A DNA stretch of 64,000 nucleotides from Elmis aenea (taxonomy: Eukaryota > Arthropoda > Insecta > Coleoptera > Elmidae). The notes beneath the pieces were generated by a model, which did no database searches, was not told the origin of the DNA, and was given only the letters and a program-made list of their open reading frames with translations. The stretch is taken from positions 12,362,544 to 12,426,543 of the forward strand of contig OX393582.1 of assembly GCA_947652605.1 (NCBI GenBank), written 5' to 3'. Below are positions 44,430 to 55,407 of the stretch, piece after piece. Numbering within the stretch: position 1 is the first letter of the stretch; every line of letters starts with the position of its first letter. A program made the position numbers and the translations under genes.

Positions 44430-45570
44430 AATAAATACAGTCCATAAGCTTTTTATACAAGCTTTTTATACAAGTTGATTGGATATAATGGTGATAAAAT
44501 TTGTTCGGGTCTTCATCAGGTTATTTTGTATAAAATATATTTTGTCACGAGAAGTAATACATTGAAGAGTTAAAGGTGTACATTTTTTGAAGCGTTGACC
44601 TCTCATATAATTTTGGTGTAATAAGTTTAGCAAATTTTTAATATTTTCAAAGAATTTTTGTAACTTTCTCATTATTGTGCAAATTTTGAAATGTTCCGTG
44701 TAGTCAGTTCGAGCTTTTACCCAAGTTTATGTAAATTAACAAAATTAGGCTTTATTGGCTCGGAAATGTTAAGGAAAATTATGCAAAAAAAATGTTTTTA
44801 GTAACTTATTACGATAATAATCACAAACAGCTGCTATTTGGAGGTGCGGCGAAAATAACCATGACAAAATGTCAGGGTGTTGTGGTGCACCTAAATTACT
44901 TACATTAGTTTCATATTTTTAAAAAAATTTGAAATTATGCTACCTTCATCATCATTACTAATATAATGGTGGAATGAACAATTTCCGGCAAAATTTTGCG
45001 TGACTTTTCTTTTGTTTTGTTCTAGTGTAATCTTTTGTTTCATTAAGCCAAAATTATGGGACAAAGCGTTTGTTGTTTTCTGTTTTTATTTTCATAGATC
45101 GCTTGATAAGTGATTTTTAAAATACGATTTTTCTTGATTTTGTGACTTATTTATAAGTATAGATGTAGCGACTTATATCTCATTAAAAAGAGAAAAAAAA
45201 GGCACATTTAACTATTATATAGCCACATTTGCGGCCCATATGAAAAAATGAAATACGGGGTTGTATCTCAAAAATGGTAAGTAATAAAAACATCTAAAAC
45301 AAAGGTTACATTCTACATTAAAAAGTACTTTAAGGAAGTACTAATAAAATTGATCTAATGAATAAAACAAACAAGTTTTGAGAGAAAAAAGAAATTCAAC
45401 ATTTTCATATTTTTTGCTATAACATCTAATGCAAGAAGAATTTTGTTCTGTTAGAATTAGAAAAAGTATTAGCTCCTTTTATCCTTGGGAATAATTCAAC
45501 TCTCTTAAGCAAACCTGTATCTTTTATAATAAGCGAGATTCCTATACTGGAAATGTTATCCTGAACACCC
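44430..45570. other. Unassigned DNA with a short duplication
   Basis: AAGCTTTTTATAC is tandemly repeated near 44447-44475. GAACACCCTGTTTAT near 45573 is an outward CAGGGTG-type end of the next repeat. No gene found. Confidence 0.4.
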
Positions 45571-45572
45571 TG

Positions 45573-45785
45573 TTTATTTTCATTCATACAATAACAGTCC
45601 GCAAGCTATAGTCGAAACTATTTTGAAAAGTCAGTAAAGATGTAAAGAGGAATTATTAGCTGGACGCTCGAGTTTTGATATGAATCGGCTAATGAGATAC
45701 TTAAATAATGCTGTGCAACATATCTCACAAATACATTCTGCCCAACGAAGGTTTAAATCAAATAAAAATAAACTTTTCTTCAAAT
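45573..45785. repeat. Inverted repeat family, left copy
   Basis: TTTTCATTCATACA, CGCAAGCTA, AGTCGAAACTAT, ATGAATCGGCTAATGAGATA and GTGCAACATATCTCACAAAT match the reverse complement of 49305-49480 in order. A third relative lies at 40840-40930. Confidence 0.65.
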
Positions 45786-46148
45786 CTAATATTTAATTAC
45801 ACAACTCTACATTCATTCCTAGTCATAATAACATCTGCAAGCAATGTAATTTCGCCAACTTGCTAATGTATTCCAAATATGGTTTTCGGTTTTACAACTT
45901 TAACGAACAAGTACAACGGTAATTACTTAATATAAGCTAACTGAATGTGTCTAGTTCGGATTCGAAGGAAATTCCCGGTTTAGTCTTGCTAAAGATTGGC
46001 TCTCGTGTAATGTTATAAATGTGTTACACAAAGTAAATTTGGCTCTTCTGTGTGAAACGAAAATCCGGTTTAGAAATCCCACTTCAATTTACAGACCTGG
46101 ATTTGATTGTTAGCGGGAAACTTAATTTTAACAAACTCCACTTGTAAA

Positions 46149-46286
46149 ATGAACTATTTGCCTATCGTCTCGAGTACGGCTCAGTTGTTCCAGTTAGAAA
46201 ATTTGCTGAACGGATTAAATACCGTTTCTAACGAACTGTCTGGACAAATCTTTCTGGATTATCAACTTTCATTCCCTACAAGCTAA
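46149..46286 (+). CDS. Candidate small ORF, 45 residues
   Basis: ATG to TAA with 45 residues: MNYLPIVSSTAQLFQLENLL, then NGLNTVSNELSGQIFLDYQL and SFPTS. The start context TAAAATGA has A at -3, and an in-frame stop sits just before the ATG. Codon and residue use look protein-like and the stretch is less A+T-rich than its neighbours. No domain recognised. A preceding frame (about 45957-46110) reads LAKDWLSCNVINVLHKVNLA then LLCETKIRFRN. The two may be exon or LINE endonuclease relics. Confidence 0.2.
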   Translation: MNYLPIVSSTAQLFQLENLLNGLNTVSNELSGQIFLDYQLSFPTS

Positions 46287-46779
46287 ACTAAGCTTTAGCG
46301 TCGGGATTTGTGTTGAATAATATACGTACATTTTAAATGAGTTATTAACAAAATCTAGATTGAATTCTGCGTGTATTTGGCATTTGTATATTTCGCACAA
46401 TCTATTGTTGTTTTATTTTAGTTTGTAACTGTATAGGGCTAATTTCAAATTATTATTATTTATTTTATTACTCTTAATACTTTTCTAACATAAAATATAA
46501 TATTCGCATAAACAAGGCTTTATGATAGACGATAAACAAAAAGAAATTAATTTTTCCCAGCAAAGTAATTGAACCAACTTTTTTATTTGATCCTCAAAAC
46601 TGAAAATATAATTACCAAATAATAATTGTGTATTAAGATACAGAATTAGTTCAATGCAACAACTAAATATACCTACAGGGTAGGGAGAATATCCAGGAAA
46701 GGTTGATTGTTTTAGTTATTTACAAACGTTTTTTATAATTTAAAGTTTTACTTTAAAATTAAGGTAATGCAATCATTAA

Positions 46780-46952
46780 AATAACTAAAGAACTCAAAAG
46801 CAAGATACATGTAATTACTGTTAATTTATTGTCAAATTTTATTGATTTTGATAATACGTGGGTCTGTGCCGGCAACGGTCTTATGAACAATAAAATTTGA
46901 CATCGAGCTGACAGAAGTTATATGTATCTTGATTTTGAATTCTTTAGTTATT
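46780..46952. mobile_element. Hairpin MITE next to TTAA
   Basis: AATAACTAAAGAACTCAAAA then GCAAGATACATGTAA pairs with the inverted right half AATAACTAAAGAATTCAAAA then TCAAGATACATATAA, and further with TGTCAAATTTTATTG. TTAA adjoins both outer ends. Confidence 0.72.
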
Positions 46953-46967
46953 AAATTTTTTTAGACC

Positions 46968-47400
46968 AATATTGTAAATGACTATTACTGTACAACCTGC
47001 ATGCATAGTAAGTGGGTCTTTACGCACGCTAAGCAAAAAGCACAGTTTTTTTTTAGAAATGATCAATATAGACTTACGTCAAACCAATCCTGCATGCGTA
47101 GTAAGTGAGTCATTATGCACGGTAAGCAAAAAGCACACTTTTATAGAAATGTCAAAGTAGACTCAAGTCAAACATGACTTTTAACAACGAATTACATACA
47201 AATGTGTTTACTATTAGCCAAAAAATCGATAAAATCGTATGTATTATGTGTTCGTAGAAAAAGTATGCTACAAAACACGAGGTCAAGAAATTACGCACTC
47301 GTGGAAATACGCATCGCCGCTACGTGGCTCCGTGCGCAACTTTTTACTTGTGCGTAGTATGCTTCTTACAACTCTTGGTATGTGTTATACTATTGTTAAC
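46968..47400 (+). repeat. Dispersed repeat, copy 2, with internal duplication
   Basis: Related to the minus strand of 29888-30165. Here the first part is tandemly duplicated: CCTGCATGCATAGTAAGTG, then GTAAGCAAAAAGCACA and TAGAAATG, repeats as CCTGCATGCGTAGTAAGTG and so on, with a period of about 107 bp. The 60-codon frames are by-products. Confidence 0.7.
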
Positions 47401-47404
47401 ATTA

Positions 47405-49300
47405 TTATAAAACAAAATCCTAAATGATGATGTTACTGAATGTATTATTTACTTTTGCGCTAATTGCGTGCATTGTTTATATAAATTGGTGGAATACCCA
47501 ATTTTTTTTAAACCTGCTGGTGTTTAATTAAAAGAACACTGTCATGTAAGCCTTTTAAAGACCAGTAAATACCAAGTGTATTCCCAGGCTACGTTTAACT
47601 CTTTTTATTTTATTTGTTTTACACGGAATATATGATCAATGCACGGGCAACCAAATCTGAATCCATTTAGCTTTTAAGAGTCAATTAAATTACTACATTT
47701 GTAGGAAGAATAATAAGAAATAATAACACCGCCAAGCTCACAGTAAAACTTTTAGTGGATATTAGCATACTAGGACTTTGTGTTACTGTAAAGGTACTAA
47801 ACAAAATTTTAATATAAATTGCATTAATAACACAACATAGATAGTTGACAATTTCTTTAAAATATTGTTTCTTAAGAAACATCCTATTTATAATTTATAT
47901 TTTAATATTTTTTTACAAAGTTCCTACATAGTAATAAAAACGAATTATGCTTATTTAGACAGCACATCGATTTTATTATAAATCTCATGATAATTTGATA
48001 CAGTACCCAATTCGTTTTAATCTTGTATCAACTTAGTAAAATAGTAAATACCTACAGTTTTGCTTTACAAAACACGTTTAGAAGTTAAACTGATAATTAC
48101 TAAGTATTTTTATTGACGTAAATTTAAATAAGCTTTCAAATTTCACACATAACATTAGGAGAAATAAAAATAATAAAATAACAGGATAAAAATTCAAGTA
48201 AGGCAGGTTTACAGAAATGGCTAACTAAAGGAAGGGATAGAATGAGAGTTACAAACAAAATTCACATCCATAAACACAAATATAAGCCTCATAGTGGAGA
48301 AAACTTAAGTTTAAGAAAAATAAACATTTTACATTCTGCAAAGTGTCACCTTTTTATCCATCAAAATAATTTTACCAGTTGAAATGAATCGTGAATGGCT
48401 AATAATTCTAGAAACATACAGCACATCTCTCATTTTTATGATTACATATAGCAAAGAAAATTACAACTTATTATTTCGGTCATAATTTTATTAAAAAGGA
48501 CCTTCACACACCATAGCATTCACAAAATTGCCAAGGATAAATTTTATATCTTCCGACACACGCAGTGAACATACATTAAAGTTCCCATTAATTATTAAAA
48601 TTATACCAAACAGTGTGTAACGTAAAAGCAGATAATATAAATGCATTTTTATGTTTTTTTCCCACAGACAAATGCGTAAAGTTTCTCTTTGCATCTGTTT
48701 AGGGTGTAAATCTAATCTAATTGCCCGTGTAATATCATTTCCTTTGGTAATTAACGGGCCAGGGATTTGTAGAGCTCAAATATTTATTGTGCGTATGTGT
48801 TATCATTTTTATACTATTTTTATCACAATGCGGATACTTCAGCAAAAAACGTTAGATCAGCGAATTTTATATTCAGATATGACTAAGCAAGTTCAACACT
48901 TTTATAAGAAAATCGTGTGTGAATATAATTCAGAGCAGCGGCATACATCATAACAAAAAAGAACTTGATTTCCATCTGCCTGATGCAGCAGGTTAGAAAA
49001 TTTACTTTCTTGTTATTGATTAGTTTATTTACTTCGTTTATTTATGTAAAGTAATCGTCAAAACACTTATCCAAATATTGTTCACAAAAAACAAATTGTT
49101 TGAAGTATAACCTAGCTTTTTCTTAATAAATACCTACTCGTACAATTTTAGCGAAAAATATGGCAGATTGAAATAAGGTATGCTTTTGCAAAAATTACTT
49201 TACTAATGTTATCCAAGAATCATTTAAACTACAATTTAAGTTTTCTTAGATCGACAATAAATATTTTTCAAACTTTATTTTATAAATCTGTATTTAGTTT
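47405..49300. other. Unassigned A+T-rich DNA
   Basis: The + frame at 48651-48953 follows a good acceptor-like TTTTTTTCCCACAG, but its translation matches nothing I know. No call made. Confidence 0.35.
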
Positions 49301-49304
49301 AGTT

Positions 49305-49480
49305 ATAAACCGTTCTTATGGCGCAATGTATCTGTGAGATATGTTGCACTAAATTTTTTTAAATATCTCGTTAGCCGATTCGTGTTAAAGTTGATCCCTC
49401 CCTGTACCAACTGACTTGTCGGTATAGTTTCGACTGTTCTAGCTTGCGCGTCTCTTGCTGTATGAATAAAAACATACAAC
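49305..49480. repeat. Inverted repeat family, right copy
   Basis: Reverse complement of the 45573-45785 segment, by eye roughly 70-75 percent identical. Together they could be the arms of a 3.9-kb foldback or two unrelated insertions. Confidence 0.6.
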
Positions 49481-49584
49481 AGATACTATGTAATTGCCAA
49501 CTTTATAATTAATATGTTTGCTTGGTACATGCATTAATGGTCTGCAAAACCAGCTTTGATGGTAAAATGGTTGGTTATAAAAAG

Positions 49585-49800
49585 TGACGTAGCTAGACGG
49601 GAAAGGGCCCTTGTGCAAGCAGAGTTAATGGGCCCTTCGGATAAGTTTTCGTCTTAGGGAAGATACGAAAAAGCGACGAGTAAATGACCACTGTCCAGAG
49701 AAGACATTTGTTTGATAATCTTTAGATCGTGGACACCGCCATGGCGTCCTAGTAGGTCAAGTGCCCTTCGGATATTTCCGTATCAAATATTAGTGTCACA
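49585..49800. mobile_element. Fragment of a hAT-like element
   Basis: AGTGACGTAGCTAGACGGG then AAAGGGCCC, with a later GGGCCCTTCGG, resembles the ends of ZMYM-type hAT elements. No partner end is seen; the Jockey fragment follows directly. Confidence 0.3.
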
Positions 49801-50854
49801 AATAGTGTCTTATAAGAACATCAGACCTAAACACTCAACGATAGATCAAGTACACCGTATTACTGCTATAATAGAAAAAGCACTTAAAGAAAAGAATGTC
49901 TGTTCAGCGCTATTTCTTGATGTCGCACAAGCCTTCGACAAAGTGTGGCATGAAGGATTAATCTATAAACTTAACAAAATATTGCCCGACCAATATGTAA
50001 AAATTTTAACTTCCTACATTTCTAATAGACTTTTTAGAGTAAAACAAGGAGAAGCCTATTCAGAATTGAAAGAAATACAAGCAGGAGTGCCACAGGGGAG
50101 TGTCGGACCTGTCCTGTATCTACTCTACACCAGTGATATACCAAAACTGAATCAAGTGAAATTGGCTACTTTCGCGGACGATACAGCATTGCTGGCAACA
50201 GGTAAAACAGATATAATTTCCACCAAAAAACTACAAACAGCTAGTGATGCCATACACGAATGGACCAATAAGTGGAAAATTAAACTAAATGAAACGAAAT
50301 CAGTCCATATCAACTTTACAAATAAAAGATTGAGAAACTCTCCAGCAATAACAATCAATGAAACCATTGTCTCACACGCAAATACTGCAAAGTATCTTGG
50401 TATGACTCTTGATGCTAAATTAAGGTGGAAAGAACACATTAAGAAAAAAGAAAAGGAGTTTAAAATTAAAACCGCACAATACAGATGGCTTATTGGTAAA
50501 TATTCCAAACTGTCATTATACAACAAAATTTTGATTTACAAACAAATTATTAGACCTACATGGTTGTATGGAATACAACTATGGGGGTGTGCAAAAATTA
50601 CAAATATACGTAAGATACAAACTGTCCAAAACAAGGTGTTACATGAAATGCCCAACGCTCCCTGGTTTGTCAGAAACGCCGACCTTCATCGAGACCTGGG
50701 TATCTTAACCGTTGAAGAAGAAATCAAAAGATTTGCAAAGAAGCATGAAGCCAGGCTTCACCTACACGAAAATCCAGAAGTTCTCCAGCTGCTAGACAAC
50801 CAAAACTTATGTCGTAGACTGAAAAGAACCAAACCGTTCGAACTTTCTAAGTGA
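49800..50854 (+). pseudogene. Jockey-like LINE reverse transcriptase, 5'-truncated but open
   Basis: A continuous frame of about 350 residues from the RT fingers to the natural stop. It shows RPKHSTIDQVHRITAIIEKA, FLDVAQAFDKVWHEGL (first catalytic Asp), AGVPQGS, ATFADDTALLA (catalytic FADD intact), AKYLGMTLDAKLRWKEHIKK, and the C-terminal LYGIQLWGCAKITNIRKIQT and RNADLHRDLGI. Homology starts near 49810; the ATG at 49712 lies in unrelated flanking sequence. One residue is missing in PQGSVGPVL (family PQGSVLGPVL). The endonuclease and gag-like ORF1 are absent. No stops, so the insertion is fairly recent. A 3' tail with AAAAAAAATAATAAAAAAAT ends near 51070. Confidence 0.88.
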
Positions 50855-51070
50855 TCTGTGTAAAAGCAGAGCATTGTGCAAGTGTTAGTGTCTTTATTTC
50901 CCTAAGAATAACAAAGACAACTAAAATACGTCGCTGGACTGATTTTAGCTAAGTAACTTAGATTTAAGATTTAACAGATACAAACAAACTAATGGTTGGT
51001 CTTACTTCTAGACCAGTTTTAGTGTACAAACACATAGTGTTTTAATTTAAAAAAAATAATAAAAAAATAA
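50855..51070 (+). other. 3' untranslated tail of the Jockey-like LINE
   Basis: Non-coding sequence from the stop codon to an A-rich tail at about 51045-51070, the usual end of a target-primed LINE insertion. No clear target duplication identified. Confidence 0.5.
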
Positions 51071-51399
51071 GAAGATGTTTTTGCGATGAGATGGAGCATA
51101 TTCCTCTTTTCTGAAACTCCACTGAATACTTCGGGCACAAGTTTTTGTTTGTAAAACTTTTCTTTAACTAAATTATGTGCATGCAGCTTGCTTGCATTAA
51201 CCAAACGCCCGTATTCCTGAAGAAAACTGCATACATCACTTTTTTGTTGCACTCTGATTTTGCTAATTGTCGATGTTTGCCCATTTTAAAGAATTGGTAC
51301 ACAACTTTTTTGTCCGATAGGTAACTAACTACGTACATCAAATAAGGAAATTTAAGTTTCGTCTCCAGTCACAATTTTAGAAATAAATTAGTGTCTTTT

Positions 51400-51566
51400 A
51401 TTACTCAAAGTATTATTATAGCTTCTTTGAAAGTCAAAGAGCTAATGCGGTTCAAAAATATGGATCGTTTGTTTTGTTCTAAGTTAATTTTAACCTTTTT
51501 TCACTTTGGTAACGTCACTCATTCTTCTGGTCTTTGAGATTCTATGAGATGGTGGAAAAATTAAAC
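51400..51566 (-). pseudogene. CR1-like LINE, C-terminal end
   Basis: On - after the hAT insertion the LINE frame continues as YKSLIFPPSHRISKTRR and, in another frame, FDFQRSYNNTL, matching the YK...PP.HR....QRSF.YN end of CR1/L2-type proteins. It is the continuation of the fragment at 52066-52840. Confidence 0.6.
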
Positions 51567-51574
51567 TTTTATAC

Positions 51575-52057
51575 CAGGGGTTTGGAGCAGTCCAATTTTT
51601 TAATTGCTTCGCTCCAGCTCCGCCTCGGCATCAAAACGCCTGCTCCAGCTCCGCTCCAGCTCCGCCCCAGCTCCGCTCCAGCTCCGCTTCAGCTCCCCTC
51701 CAGCTCCGCTCCATGCTCCAAATATTGTTAACATTTAAAAAAAAGTTGTTTGATTAAAAAAAATTTATTTTAAAAATAAAGTTTTAATTTTATCAGATAT
51801 GTAGAAGTTGTTCAAAAATAACAATATTTGGCCCTAACCAACAAGTGAAGTTAATTAAAATGTTTGAAAAAACAGGCTATTGATCTTCAAACGTTGAAAA
51901 AAAGGGAAAAAAGCCTTTTTTTTTTTAAATTTCACGTAATAAACTGGAGCAGTGGAGCAATCAAAATTATTTGCTCCGGGCTCCGCTCCTGCTTCGGGCA
52001 AAAACCCATTGCTCCACTGCTCCGTGCTCCAGCTCCGAGCTCCGCTCCAAACCCCTG
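51575..52057. mobile_element. hAT MITE built of GGAGC/GCTCC repeats
   Basis: Ends are CAGGGGTTTGGAGC and GCTCCAAACCCCTG, exact inverted repeats, flanked by an exact 8-bp duplication TTTTATAC (51567-51574, 52058-52065). The left 130 bp is an array of GCTCCAGCTCCG; the right 100 bp carries the same motif. It interrupts the CR1-like LINE. Confidence 0.92.
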
Positions 52058-52065
52058 TTTTATAC

Positions 52066-52840
52066 CTTAGATTTAAAGTATGATCATCTGTGCGAAATTT
52101 AATTTTATTGTATAAGTAAGCCGGTTCCTTTTGAGAAATCACTCTGTGGCAAAGAACAGCAAGTTGTATATTCCTTCTGTTCGCTATGTCATTTAAGATC
52201 AGCTAGTTTATGATGATATGATCGTATTACCTAAATCCAAATATCAAACGCAAGCAAGAATTTTGTACTCTCTGAATTCGATTGGAATAATCTAGTGTTA
52301 TAGATAGTCGATAAATTTTACTACAGTTATTAAAGTGAAACAACATAAGAGAGTTAAGCATCGTTTTAATTTTAGTAGTTAAGTATTGTTTATGAGGTAA
52401 AATTAATTTGCGATTTAAGAGACTTTTCTTAATATAATTATATACTTAGGTTTGATATATGAATGGATTGTTTAAATGTAAGCCTAAATTTCTTGTTTAA
52501 TTGAAACAGAAGCGTTATCTACACAAACATCAATATGATCCTTCAAGTAATTGATTTTATTAACACAACCGAATAGAAGAATGACAGATTTATTAGGATT
52601 AATTATAACTTATAATTTATAAGAGTATCTTTCCTTGAAATTGCGTTTATAGAATCAAGATCTACATTGATATTAGATATTGCATTATTGGTAGTCCTTT
52701 AATCATCAGCAAACATTTACATTGTGCATGTTAAAATGTATTTGTAAAAAATAGAAGTGTAAATAATGAACAGCAGTGTTTCTAAGATAGAGCCCTGTGG
52801 AACACCTTTCTTTGTAGCTTCAAACAGAGAAATCCAGCAA
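52066..52840 (-). pseudogene. CR1-like LINE reverse transcriptase fragment
   Basis: On -: KKGVPQGSILETLLFIIYTS (GVPQGS block), MFADD at the catalytic site, SVILLFG-like VILLFGCVNKINYLKDHIDV, then QINFTS, LSYVVSL, FQSNSESTKFLL, and VISQKEPAYLYNKIKFRTDD with HTLNLRYK. The order runs from the palm to the C-terminus. There are several stops. The hAT at 51575 is inserted in the frame right after LNLRYK. Confidence 0.72.
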
Positions 52841-52849
52841 AATGTTCAC

Positions 52850-53730
52850 ACTTTGAAATTTGTTAGATAAATAGCTATTAAATAATTATGTAATATAACT
52901 CAGTTTCAGTTATTACTGATTTTGTTAAAGGTATTTAATTTCAGTGATGGCTTTACTTTTTCGTGTTCCTTGCGTGATCGTTACATGATTAATGCAACGA
53001 TATTTATGTTGAGGAACTCTGATCTTGGTAAAATATCATTTCGTAACGAGGTTATGCTTCATTATGTACAAATAGGGACTTTGTACGGTAACCCATTATT
53101 TATAAGGTAAATATTTCACAGGATACACCGGACCAACGGTTGTAATACTGATTTACTACAGCCTAAAAGTTGAAGTCCCAATTATCTTCGTTTTGCCGTT
53201 GTATTGTATTTCATAAACCAAATGGTATGAATAATGAATGGAATAATAAGTGTGTGAAGGTTATGAAAATATTGACTTTTACGTTAACTCACGTAACAAA
53301 ACAAATCGGAAATCGACAACTAAATACAGTTCTGTCAACTTTTAAGTGTTTCAGGGTCTTATTACTCCTTACACACAATTTTCAAGGATGAAGTCTACAA
53401 TACAAATACGATAAATTATTCCTCTTAATTAGCCTTCTTTGCTAGACATTTCTCCTTGCTATTTGCATCGATTTTAAAATTCTATTTTTATTTCCATTTG
53501 TTTTGTGAAAATATTTGTTGTATTTGCTCAAGTTTTTCATACTTATAGTGTTTTATTCAATAAAGGTTTATATCATATTTTTATTTTCTTTAAATAAAAA
53601 TTTAAACCTCTTATTAAAAAAAAACTGTAAGACTTATTCTGTAGAACATATTGGTAAATCATTAGACAACTGGATGGCCTATTATGGAACCAAAAAATAA
53701 CTAAAAAAGCAATAGTCAAAATCGACAAAA
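52850..53730. other. Unassigned DNA
   Basis: Short frames at 52922-53110, 53170-53391 and 53515-53700 (+) have no domain. The last part may belong to the LINE fragment that follows. Confidence 0.35.
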
Positions 53731-53734
53731 CGAT

Positions 53735-53843
53735 GGTCAAATTTTCAGTACATACGGAGCAGCATTATTGGATATACGACTGTCGGAGAAGGCAAGGATC
53801 AAAACGATGAAGATGGACTACGGGCGACGATGCTGGGTTTATA
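53735..53843 (+). pseudogene. LINE fragment left of the mariner insertion
   Basis: GAALLDIRLSEKARIKTMKM then DYGRRCWVY matches the YGAETW.L.EK...K..AMEMDYLRRC segment of LINE C-termini. It ends exactly at the TA where the mariner is inserted and continues at 55144. Confidence 0.65.
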
Positions 53844-55141
53844 AAGCGTGTTTTTTTTAGAGGTATAGAACTTTAAAAGGAAATAAAACACATCAAAATC
53901 ATGGTAATGACGTTAGTATTGGCTTTATTAAAAATATAATTTTATGCCATTTAATGTTTAAATATAATTTCTGGCATATGGGCGCCACGGCTGGCTCTGA
54001 GGAACCGCAGTCTGGAAGTCCAATTTTCTACCACTTTTTCCAGTAGTTGTAGCCGTATATCGGCAATAATGCGACGAATATTTGTTTCCAAATCGTCCAA
54101 TGTCTGTGGTTTATTGTCGTAGGCTAAGGACTTCACATATCCCCACAGAAAATAATCCATGGGTGTAATGTCACACGAACGTGGAGGCCAATTCACAGCA
54201 GCATTTCTCCAAATTATGCGCTCACCGAATGTTTCCTGCAATAATCTTATTGTGTCGCCAGCTGTGTGGCATGTTGCGCCGTCTTGCTGAAACCAAAGCT
54301 GTTCCACATTAACGCCATTCAACTGGGGAACGAAAAAGTCAGTGATCATGGATCTATAGCGCTCCCCATTGACTGTAACGTTCTGACCGGCATCATCTTT
54401 GAAGACATATGGGCCAATGATTCCACCAGCCCATAAAGCACACCAAACCGTGATTTTTTGTGGATGTAACGGCGTCTCAATAAAGGCTTCTGGTTGTTCT
54501 GCACTCCAAATCCGGCTATTATGTTTATTCACGTAGCCGTTCAACCAAAAATGAGCCTCATCGCTGAACAAGATTTTGTGATGGAAATGGTGGTCAACAG
54601 CAATCTTGTTTTCGGCCCATTCTCCAAACGTACGACGAGTATGATGGTCACGCGGCTTTAACTCTTGCACAAGCTGGATCTTATAGGCTCGTAAACCAAG
54701 ATCTTTCCGTAAAATCTTCCATACAGTGGATGGACATACCTGTAATTGCTGTGCACGATGGCGAATCGACTCATTTGGGTCCTCCGCAACACTACGCTCT
54801 ACTCTGGCAACAACTTCTTCAGTGCGCACTGTACGACGTCTCTGCGGATGCAAATTATCAATTAAAGTGTGCTTGGTACGAAAACGATTCATGGTTGCTC
54901 GAATAGTTTGCTCTGATGGACGATTATGTCGGCCGTAAAATGGACGTAGCGCACGGTAAGTTTCGCGAACTGAACCATGATTTTCGAAATAAATTTGCAC
55001 TATTTGGAAACGTTGTTCTGGTGTAAGTCTATTCATGGCAAAATAGCACACGCAACACAAAGCACCTGTCAACTTTTGAAAAAACTGTCACTAGAAACAA
55101 CGGTGCCAACTTGAAAATCAAACCTCTAAAAAAACACCCTT
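53844..55141 (-). mobile_element. Mariner-like element, apparently complete
   Basis: Left terminus AAGCGTGTTTTTTTTAGAGG and, inverted, right AAGGGTGTTTTTTTAGAGGT; both are bordered by TA (53842-53843, 55142-55143). It contains a single intact transposase frame on -. Insertion into a LINE fragment, with TA duplicated, is clear because the LINE resumes on the other side. Apart from small differences between the two termini there is no sign of decay. Confidence 0.92.
53951..55036 (-). CDS. Mariner-like transposase
   Basis: Encodes 361 residues from MNRLTPEQRFQIVQIYFENH to EIIFKH; a longer in-frame start at 55072 is possible. N-terminal half: helix-turn-helix DNA-binding region with SIRHRAQQLQVCPSTVWKIL. 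Catalytic Asp residues, numbered from MNRL: D159 in ILFSDEAHFWLNG, D252 in WFQQDGATCHTA, D289 in PRSCDITPMDYFLWG. There are 36 residues between the second and third Asp, not the 34 of classical mariner. The enzyme cuts the element at its termini and pastes it into TA in nuclear DNA. Length and motifs are complete, so it may be active. A T-rich, G+C-richer codon pattern unlike the flanking DNA agrees with a recent arrival. Confidence 0.93.
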   Translation of the reverse strand: MNRLTPEQRFQIVQIYFENHGSVRETYRALRPFYGRHNRPSEQTIRATMNRFRTKHTLIDNLHPQRRRTVRTEEVVARVERSVAEDPNESIRHRAQQLQVCPSTVWKILRKDLGLRAYKIQLVQELKPRDHHTRRTFGEWAENKIAVDHHFHHKILFSDEAHFWLNGYVNKHNSRIWSAEQPEAFIETPLHPQKITVWCALWAGGIIGPYVFKDDAGQNVTVNGERYRSMITDFFVPQLNGVNVEQLWFQQDGATCHTAGDTIRLLQETFGERIIWRNAAVNWPPRSCDITPMDYFLWGYVKSLAYDNKPQTLDDLETNIRRIIADIRLQLLEKVVENWTSRLRFLRASRGAHMPEIIFKH

Positions 55142-55143
55142 TA

Positions 55144-55405
55144 CAAGAGCAGAAAAAGAAAAACAAAGATACGAGTATCTGAGATGAAATGGGTGTAGAT
55201 GTTATCATTATAGAGTTTAAAAAAACTCAAAAGACTATGGTATGGACACATACAAAAAATCAATAAAGACAGAGGCCTAAAAAAAATTAGAATTGGGTGC
55301 CGCTATGTACAAGAAGAGGCCGACCGAGAAGAAATTGGGGACAAGAAGTAAAGAAAGAAATTGCTGCATAAGTTGAAGATGATTGAAAAGACACACTAAC
55401 ATGGA
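55144..55405 (+). pseudogene. LINE fragment right of the mariner insertion
   Basis: The LINE resumes with RKRKTKIRVSEMKWV, then LKRLWYGHIQKINKDRGLKK and worn GRPRRR-type and basic residues, ending near 55405. Together with 53735-53843 it forms one LINE tail. It is followed without spacer by a different LINE fragment. Confidence 0.6.
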
Positions 55406-55407
55406 AA

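Noticed and set aside
48651..48953. 100-codon frame after an acceptor-like TTTCCCACAG
   Set aside because: No domain, no poly(A) context I could trust, and composition not clearly protein-like.
51534..51731. Open frame with APAPLQLRPSS repeats
   Set aside because: Translation of the GCTCCAGCTCCG array in the hAT MITE at 51575-52057.
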